From: Variovorax ginsengisoli
Lineage (GTDB): Bacteria > Pseudomonadota > Gammaproteobacteria > Burkholderiales > Burkholderiaceae_C
Length of the DNA: 64,000 nt
Reading direction: 5' to 3'
Assembly: GCF_006438845.1 (NCBI RefSeq)
Contig: NZ_RCZJ01000003.1
Span: forward strand, 30,353 to 94,352
Made by a program: the position numbers and the translations under genes. Below the pieces are notes generated by a model. That model was not told where the DNA came from. It saw only the letters and a list, made by a program, of their open reading frames with translations, and ran no database searches. The number at the start of each line of letters is the position of its first letter. Within the stretch, counting starts at the first letter, position 1. Below, one piece after another: positions 59,061 to 64,000 of this stretch.

Positions 59061-61566
59061 GCCTATCTGCACGGTCCACGTTGCAAGCGTATTTGCTTTC
59101 CATGATGGGGTGCTGTCCTCCGCCGGTCATACCGGCAGCATGGAAGTCAATACCGCCATTCTCAATACTGCGACACCGCGTCCACGTGCCGGTACTGCAG
59201 AGGTACTGTCCGACGGGCCGTCGGCTGTCATCGCGGGAGTTGAGCAGGCTGCAAGCGCATACAAAAAGCGGTCTGCGGCGCTGATCGCAGGCCGCATCGC
59301 ACCTGGCGCTGCTGTCATCGGTGGCCTGAACGATGCGATCAACGTTGGACAGCAAGCTGCCCAGGGCAACGGAGCTGAGGCGGTAACGGAAGGACTGGGA
59401 GTTGCAGGTCAAGCCGGTGGCGCGGTGGCTGGAGCCGAACTTGGCGCTTGGCTATTGACTCCGTTCGCGGTCGTGCTCGGGCCAGCGGCACCGTCGATTG
59501 GTGCTTTTGTCGGCGGGGTTGGCGGCGCCTTTGCAGGCGCCCAGGCCGTCAAGTCCATCGGCGCCTATCTGACCGGCGGAGACACTCCCGACAAGCTTGG
59601 CCCACCGCTCACGCTGCCCAATGACATTGCGCTGGAGCCGACCATCTTGACGTCCGATGGAAGCGGGTATGCGCTGGTGCAGATCGAAGACAAGTACACC
59701 TGGTTCTCGATCCAGGACAACCCCGCGTTGCCCAACCGCTACGTCGAAGTCGTCAGCGGCACGAAGGCGGCCGAGCTGACGGGCAGCTACCTCGACGCGG
59801 CAGGGTTTGGTGCGCAGCTCGCCCAGAGGCAGGCCGAGCTTGCCCAGCAGCAGCGCGAAGCCTTGCGGGCTGCGTTCGCGCGCAGCGAGATCGAATCGGC
59901 CAACCACATGGGCCCTAACGGTCTGCCGTGGGGCACGCCCTCGGCCATCGGCTCGAACGCGACCCAGACCTGGCTTCTGTCGCCTGATCCAGGGCAAACG
60001 CTGAACATCCTAGACGTTCGCAATGCCGATCGCTCGGCCAGCCGGATTGTCCAGGAAGTCGATAGAAACAGTGGCGCGCTGCTCGGCGAAAAAAATTACG
60101 AGAACCCGGTGAGCTCGAATCCCGACGGCTTTCGGCTGGTGGCGACCAGCGATCACCAGAACGGCGTTCACTGGACGCTCGACCGCGAGACGGGAAAGAT
60201 GGAACAAGCCGGCGTCGCACCCGCGGCGCGCAACACGCCGTCTTTCGAAGAGGGATTTGCGCCTGATGGCTCGCCGCTTGGGCAGGCTGCGACGGTGGTT
60301 CATGAAGGCAAGGCCTCCACGACGGTCTGGACGCGCGATGCCACGACAGGCCAGTACACCGAAACCGAAACAAGCACCCGGCGCGACAACGCAGGCAAGG
60401 ACACGCAAGCGGCGACCATAGTTCGAAGCTACGCCGCCGACGGCACTGCGCTGCAGCAGCAGATTCAATCGCCGTCCGCTGCACCCGCGATGTCGAATGC
60501 CGAAGGCCACCCAAACACCGCCGCCCCCACACAGCCAGAACCGATCTCTCACATCACCACGCACGAGCAACGCATCACCCCCACACCCGGTGGCATGAGC
60601 TTCGCCGAAGCGCACCAGCGCCGCGACGAGCCCGAGCAGATTTCTACGGGCTCGCTGCAGCCGGTGGGCAAGCTGGCTCAGCCCGATCGCCAGCACGAGT
60701 TGACGTTGCTGCGCGAGATCGGGATCGTCAATGCGCGGGTGAAGGAAGCGTTGGGAAACGCACCGAAGCTGCGCGAGGCGGGGCAACCTTCGTTGGAGCA
60801 CACACAGCAGCGCACGCAGGAGCCCACGCAAGACCTTGCCCCACGTCACACGCTGAAAGAGGCGGTCGTGCAGCCCGTGCCTTCACCCGAGATGAAGGCG
60901 GTGGCCCCGCAGACGATGGCGCCGGCGCAACCAATGCAGGTGCTCGACCAACGCGTCGTCGCACCAGCGCCTTCACAGACGACGACGCCCTCGGCCCCCG
61001 ACAGCCTGGAGATGCATGCGCGACTGGCCGCGAAGGAAGCCGAATTGGCCACAGCCCGCGCGCAGATTGCGCGGCTCAGCGTGCAAGGGTTCGCCGTGCC
61101 ACAGGCCAGCGAACCCGCAACCGCACGCGCAGAATCTGCCGCACCCGCACGCCAGACCGATCCCCGCGACCCCGCGCATCCCGACCACAAGGACTTCCAG
61201 AAGATCTTCGACGTCCTCGCGCAAGACGGCCGCTGGAATGCACTGCAAAGCACCAGCATCGCCTCGCAGGCGCTGGCCGACTTCAAGGGCGATCGACTGG
61301 CCAAGCGGCTGGACGTGGTGCTCCTGGAGCCCGACACGCGTGGCCAGCTCAAGCTGTTCGTCGGCCATGCGCCGTGGGGTGGCCTGCGCTGCCTGAGCGT
61401 GGCAGCAGTCGATCCGGTGCAGGTGGCGCGCGTGCCGCCCGAGCAGAGCTTCGAGCGGTTGGAGCAGGCCACCCAGATGGCGCAACAGCGGGAGCTGCAG
61501 GACGCGCAGCGGTGGGGGCAGCAGTCTCAGCAGCAACAAGGCAACGCGCCGGGCCCCGCGCGGTAA
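59053..61566 (+). CDS. Glycine-zipper protein with XVIPCD-like C-terminus, candidate T4SS antibacterial effector
   Basis: 837-residue protein. There is no signal peptide. Residues about 114-165 are Gly/Ala-rich hydrophobic segments with glycine-zipper spacing (GLGVAGQAGGAVAGAELGAW, then GAFVGGVGGAFAGAQAV), as in membrane-inserting toxins. A central ~300-residue region has repeated Trp/Asp-Gly strands (WLLSPDPGQ, WTLDRETGKME, VWTRDATTGQYTETE) and then a Pro/Gln/Thr-rich linker. From about 703 a compact domain begins DPRDPAHPDHKDFQKIF, continues LAKRLDVVLLEP and ends in a Gln-rich tail. This layout resembles XVIPCD, the VirD4-recognised secretion domain of Xanthomonadales-type killing effectors. 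No T4SS genes are in the window. The assignment is inference from architecture and the adjacent membrane protein. Confidence 0.65.
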   Translation: MNEPICTVHVASVFAFHDGVLSSAGHTGSMEVNTAILNTATPRPRAGTAEVLSDGPSAVIAGVEQAASAYKKRSAALIAGRIAPGAAVIGGLNDAINVGQQAAQGNGAEAVTEGLGVAGQAGGAVAGAELGAWLLTPFAVVLGPAAPSIGAFVGGVGGAFAGAQAVKSIGAYLTGGDTPDKLGPPLTLPNDIALEPTILTSDGSGYALVQIEDKYTWFSIQDNPALPNRYVEVVSGTKAAELTGSYLDAAGFGAQLAQRQAELAQQQREALRAAFARSEIESANHMGPNGLPWGTPSAIGSNATQTWLLSPDPGQTLNILDVRNADRSASRIVQEVDRNSGALLGEKNYENPVSSNPDGFRLVATSDHQNGVHWTLDRETGKMEQAGVAPAARNTPSFEEGFAPDGSPLGQAATVVHEGKASTTVWTRDATTGQYTETETSTRRDNAGKDTQAATIVRSYAADGTALQQQIQSPSAAPAMSNAEGHPNTAAPTQPEPISHITTHEQRITPTPGGMSFAEAHQRRDEPEQISTGSLQPVGKLAQPDRQHELTLLREIGIVNARVKEALGNAPKLREAGQPSLEHTQQRTQEPTQDLAPRHTLKEAVVQPVPSPEMKAVAPQTMAPAQPMQVLDQRVVAPAPSQTTTPSAPDSLEMHARLAAKEAELATARAQIARLSVQGFAVPQASEPATARAESAAPARQTDPRDPAHPDHKDFQKIFDVLAQDGRWNALQSTSIASQALADFKGDRLAKRLDVVLLEPDTRGQLKLFVGHAPWGGLRCLSVAAVDPVQVARVPPEQSFERLEQATQMAQQRELQDAQRWGQQSQQQQGNAPGPAR

Positions 61567-61578
61567 TCCGGGCCCGGC
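61548..61578 (+). terminator. GC hairpin at the effector stop codon
   Basis: GCCGGGCCC (61548-61556) and GGGCCCGGC (61570-61578) form a nine-pair stem with a 13-base loop that includes the TAA stop. No T-run follows, so termination is uncertain. Genes converge here (LysR ends at 61649). Confidence 0.35.
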
Positions 61579-61648
61579 ATAAAGTCGGCGCCGTCAATGT
61601 TGCCTCACAGGGGCCGCGGCCGCACGCGACCGCCAATCGCCAGCAGGC

Positions 61649-62611
61649 TCAGACCGGCTGGCTCACTTCGCCTTCTTCGTCGTCGCCGTCACGCCGCCCG
61701 AGCTGCGCCTGCATGTACCGCAGCGCGTGCTGCATGAAGGCCTGCGCCAGCCGAGCACGCGGCTTGTCGCGCACGAACAGGCCGCACACCGGCACGGCCA
61801 CGCGCGGCCTGAAGCGGTGCACGTCGAAGGCCGGCTCCTTGTCGTAGCGCGCCGTCATCTCGTCGACGAAGCCGATGCCCAGGCCGCGCGCCACCATCGG
61901 GCTCACGATGTTGGCGAAGCGCGCTTCGATGTCGGCGTGGTAATGGTCGGACGAGCGCTCGAAGGCCTGCGAGATCATCGCGCCCAGCGGGCTCGCCGAG
62001 CCCGGCCCGACGATGCGGCGCCCGCGCAGGTCGAAGGGCGTCAGCACCGGCAGGCCCGCCAGTTCGTGGCCCTTGGGCGTGATGCACATCATCTCGGCCT
62101 CGACCAGCACTTCGCGCGTGAGGTTGGGCCGGGCCGGCGGCTTCATGGCGATGCCCACGTCGGCACTGCCGCTCTCCACGCCTTCGAGCAGCGCGTCCAT
62201 GCGCACCGCTTCGATGGTGACCTGCACATCCGGATGCTCGGCCATGAACAGCGCCAGCACCGATGGCACCAGATGCTGCGACAGCTCGGCCGTTGCATGA
62301 ATACGCAGCACGCCAGCGCGGCCGGTGCGCAGGTCCCAGGCCTTGCGCTGCACGGCTTCGTGCACCACGAACAGCGGCTCGGCATCGGCCATGAGGATCT
62401 GCGCGTCGGCCGTGGGCACCAGGCGGTTGCTCACGCGGTCGAACAGCGCGATGCCCAGCTTGGCCTCAGCCAGCTTGATGGCGTTGCTCACGGCGGGCTG
62501 CGACATGCCCAGCTCTTCGGCCGCGCCAATGGTTGTGCGGCAGCGCATCACCGCGCGTAACACCTCGAGCTGGCGCAGGTTGATGAGGGAGCGGAATTGC
62601 GGGTCGGACAT
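61649..62611 (-). CDS. LysR-family transcriptional regulator
   Basis: 320-residue LysR regulator: helix-turn-helix about 12-65 (LINLRQLEVLRAVMRCRTTIGAAEELGMSQPAVSNAIKLAE) and a periplasmic-binding-like effector domain (VLRIHATAELSQHLVPSVLALF near 100, SADVGIAMKPP near 150, VARGLGIGFVDEMTARY near 245). ATG 62611 gives a normal short leader; in-frame ATGs at 62653 and 62692 are possible and no start has a clear ribosome site. It is divergent from the solute-binding protein at 62832 and probably controls it. Confidence 0.9.
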   Translation of the reverse strand: MSDPQFRSLINLRQLEVLRAVMRCRTTIGAAEELGMSQPAVSNAIKLAEAKLGIALFDRVSNRLVPTADAQILMADAEPLFVVHEAVQRKAWDLRTGRAGVLRIHATAELSQHLVPSVLALFMAEHPDVQVTIEAVRMDALLEGVESGSADVGIAMKPPARPNLTREVLVEAEMMCITPKGHELAGLPVLTPFDLRGRRIVGPGSASPLGAMISQAFERSSDHYHADIEARFANIVSPMVARGLGIGFVDEMTARYDKEPAFDVHRFRPRVAVPVCGLFVRDKPRARLAQAFMQHALRYMQAQLGRRDGDDEEGEVSQPV

Positions 62612-62706
62612 GGGGGCGTGATTCAGGCCCGAGAACACGTCGGGTCGCTCCATGATAGCGGGCGCTTTTCGGTCGATTTCGGTGCGCCGCACGCACCATC
62701 ACGACG

Positions 62707-62723
62707 TATATCGGCGGCCTATA
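62707..62723. promoter_or_regulatory. Candidate LysR-type box
   Basis: TATA-N9-TATA (62707-62723) contains the T-N11-A pattern of LysR sites with an inverted arrangement. It lies between the divergent LysR gene and receptor gene. The remaining 220-base gap shows only an AGGAAT ribosome site before 62832. Confidence 0.35.
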
Positions 62724-62831
62724 GTCCCGCCCCTCAACTGAATTGAACGCAGGGCGCCGCGCTCGCTATTCTTTTCTTTTCACGCCCTCGACGCACGCGC
62801 CGCCGGCCTCTTTTCTCTTCCAGGAATCCTC

Positions 62832-63677
62832 ATGAAATTCGCCCTTTTGCGCAGCGCGCTCGCCATCGTGGCGCTGGCCGGCCCGCTCTCCGGCATGGTC
62901 GCTTCCGCACAGACCTGCACCCCGGCCGTCGCCAAGAGCGAACTGGTCTCCGAAGGCAAGCTCATGCTGTCGACCAACCCGACGCTGCCGCCGCTGCAGT
63001 TCGTCGATTCCAGCGGCGAACTCAAGGGCATGAACCTCGAACTCGCCGCCGAGCTGGGCAAGCGCCTGTGCCTGAAGGTCGAGACGATCCGCATGGACTT
63101 CCCGGCCATGATCCCCGCGCTCAAGTCGGCCCGCTTCGACGGCATCAACACCGGCATGTTCTTCACCGAAGAGCGCTCGAAGGTGATGTGGACCATTCCT
63201 TTCGCCATGGCTGCGATCGATATCGTCGCGGTACCCGGCAGCAAGCGCACCGTGGCCTCGCCCGACGCGCTGACCGACCTGAGCATCGGCGTCGAGGCGG
63301 ATTCGTACCAGGAGCGGTGGCTGAAGGAGCGCGAAAAGGACAACGTCGCCAAGGGCCGCAAGTCGATCAAGATCCTGTCGTTTCCGACCGCGAGCGAAGT
63401 GATGGCCGGCCTGCGCGCAGGCCAGTTCGACATCGCCGCCTTCCCCAACTACGCCGGCGGTGCTTTCGTGAAGGCGGGCCAGGCCACGATGCTGCTGGCG
63501 GCCCAGGGCGCCTCGCCCACGATGATGAGCTTTCGCTCCAAGCCGGTGGCCGACGCCGTGGTCAAGGCCTTCAACGACATGGTCAAGGACGGCACCTACG
63601 ACCGCATCCTCGATGCCTACGGCATGACCAAGCTGCCCGAGAAGGTCATCGCGATCCGCGGCACCGGGCCGGTCTGA
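62832..63677 (+). CDS. ABC transporter solute-binding protein, family 3
   Basis: 281-residue periplasmic binding protein. The signal peptide is ALAIVALAGPLSGMVASAQ. The mature part starts TCTPAVAKSELVSEGKLMLS, followed by NPTLPPLQFVDSSGELKGMNLEL and AMIPALKSARFDGINTGMFFTEERSKVM. It aligns end to end with the receptor at 55914-56756, including the closing AIRG-GP motif. No permease or ATPase is adjacent inside the window; it may share the transporter of the LacI regulon or be an orphan. It probably serves the aldolase encoded convergently just downstream or an acid sensed by the LysR regulator. AGGAAT precedes ATG 62832. Confidence 0.9.
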   Translation: MKFALLRSALAIVALAGPLSGMVASAQTCTPAVAKSELVSEGKLMLSTNPTLPPLQFVDSSGELKGMNLELAAELGKRLCLKVETIRMDFPAMIPALKSARFDGINTGMFFTEERSKVMWTIPFAMAAIDIVAVPGSKRTVASPDALTDLSIGVEADSYQERWLKEREKDNVAKGRKSIKILSFPTASEVMAGLRAGQFDIAAFPNYAGGAFVKAGQATMLLAAQGASPTMMSFRSKPVADAVVKAFNDMVKDGTYDRILDAYGMTKLPEKVIAIRGTGPV

Positions 63678-63717
63678 GCGAGCAGCCGGCGGACGGCGGT
63701 CTGATCGCGCAAGTCGA

Positions 63718-64000
63718 TCACGCTGTCAGCAAGGCCACCTGCGCCTCGCCGGCGGCCAGCAGCAGATCGATGTCGTTGCTGGTCAGCACAAAGCGCATGC
63801 CGGCTTCGATGTGACGGCGCAGCAGCGCCGGGTCGACGATGCCGGCCAGCCCCGCATGCTTGCCGTGTGCCTTGCAGGCCGCGATGACGGCCGCGAACGC
63901 CGACTCGACCGCCGGGTCTTGCAGCTGGCCCGGGATGCCGAGTTCGAGCGAGAGGTCGTTGCTGCCGATGAGTAGCACATCCACGCCCGGCACCGCCGCG
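63718..64000 (-). CDS. HpcH/HpaI aldolase/citrate lyase family protein (N-terminus beyond window)
   Basis: The C-terminal ~94 residues of a class II metal-dependent HpaI-type aldolase. The frame is open to the window edge and reads PGVDVLLIGSNDLSLELGIPGQ (the Asp in SNDLS is the metal/substrate loop of the family). It continues KHAGLAGIVDPALLRRHIEAGMRFVLTSNDIDLLLA, the usual C-terminal helices. These enzymes cleave 4-hydroxy-2-oxo acids to pyruvate and an aldehyde. The gene converges with the receptor ending at 63677. Confidence 0.88.
   Translation of the reverse strand, partial: AAVPGVDVLLIGSNDLSLELGIPGQLQDPAVESAFAAVIAACKAHGKHAGLAGIVDPALLRRHIEAGMRFVLTSNDIDLLLAAGEAQVALLTA

Noticed and set aside
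59053..61566. A T6SS Rhs/PAAR effector or a contact-dependent inhibition toxin.
   Set aside because: No PAAR, VgrG-binding, Rhs core repeats or haemagglutinin repeats. The Gln-rich XVIPCD-like tail fits a T4SS effector better.
57582..61648. A mobile element or prophage carrying the effector-like region.
   Set aside because: Composition suggests transfer, but no integrase, transposase, direct repeats or tRNA attachment site could be seen.

Overview
The window is chromosomal DNA from a high-GC betaproteobacterium, most likely Comamonadaceae (Variovorax/Acidovorax-like). The evidence is the codon and base composition, three Bug-type tricarboxylate-transporter receptors, and the gene families and their order. 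No rRNA, tRNA, CRISPR array, insertion sequence or integrase was seen. Both ends cut genes: etfB at the left and an HpcH/HpaI aldolase at the right.

Layout. 1-8.8 kb is housekeeping and envelope: etfB, an MscS channel, a histone-deacetylase-family amidohydrolase, a moxR-DUF58-TgpA transglutaminase operon, the lytic transglycosylase mltB and an HD hydrolase. 8.8-12.8 kb is the glycerol regulon: glpD divergent from glpR-glpK. 12.8-16.1 kb holds a zinc-ribbon protein and a split alpha-E / circularly permuted ATP-grasp pair. 16.1-24.4 kb is one long minus-strand catabolic operon led by an IclR regulator: a cysteine-less thiolase-like protein with a DUF35 partner, two Bug receptors, a hydratase-2 MaoC protein, an enoyl-CoA hydratase and an NDP-forming CoA ligase. 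24.6-34.5 kb holds comEC and a second amidoligase/transglutaminase cluster (DUF2126, fused ATP-grasp/alpha-E, small transglutaminase). 34.5-39.2 kb has ridA, a DUF2442-DUF4375 fusion, and a GntR/Bug receptor/RraA/MetE-core group.

39.2-46.1 kb is a sugar-acid operon. Genes resembling ptxS, kguD, kguK and kguE are joined by overlapping codons to a complete polar-amino-acid-type ABC transporter. A perfect PtxS-type operator lies in the candidate promoter. 46.4-48.3 kb encodes two lipoproteins. 48.4-57.5 kb is a divergent regulon around a LacI repressor, with two near-identical operators. On one side are two DapA-like aldolases and an ABC ATPase. On the other are a tautomerase, an acyl-CoA dehydrogenase, a CoA transferase, a MaoC protein, a solute receptor and one permease, closed by a strong terminator.

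57.6-61.6 kb looks accessory. Its first part is visibly AT-richer than the flanks. It holds two tandem copies of a four-helix membrane protein, the first broken by an in-frame amber codon. The second overlaps an 837-residue protein with glycine-zipper segments and a Gln-rich C-terminus resembling the XVIPCD secretion domain of bacteria-killing type IV secretion effectors. I read this as a candidate effector-immunity module. It is the most novel item in the window. 61.6-64 kb has a LysR regulator divergent from a second receptor related to that at 55.9 kb, then the partial aldolase.
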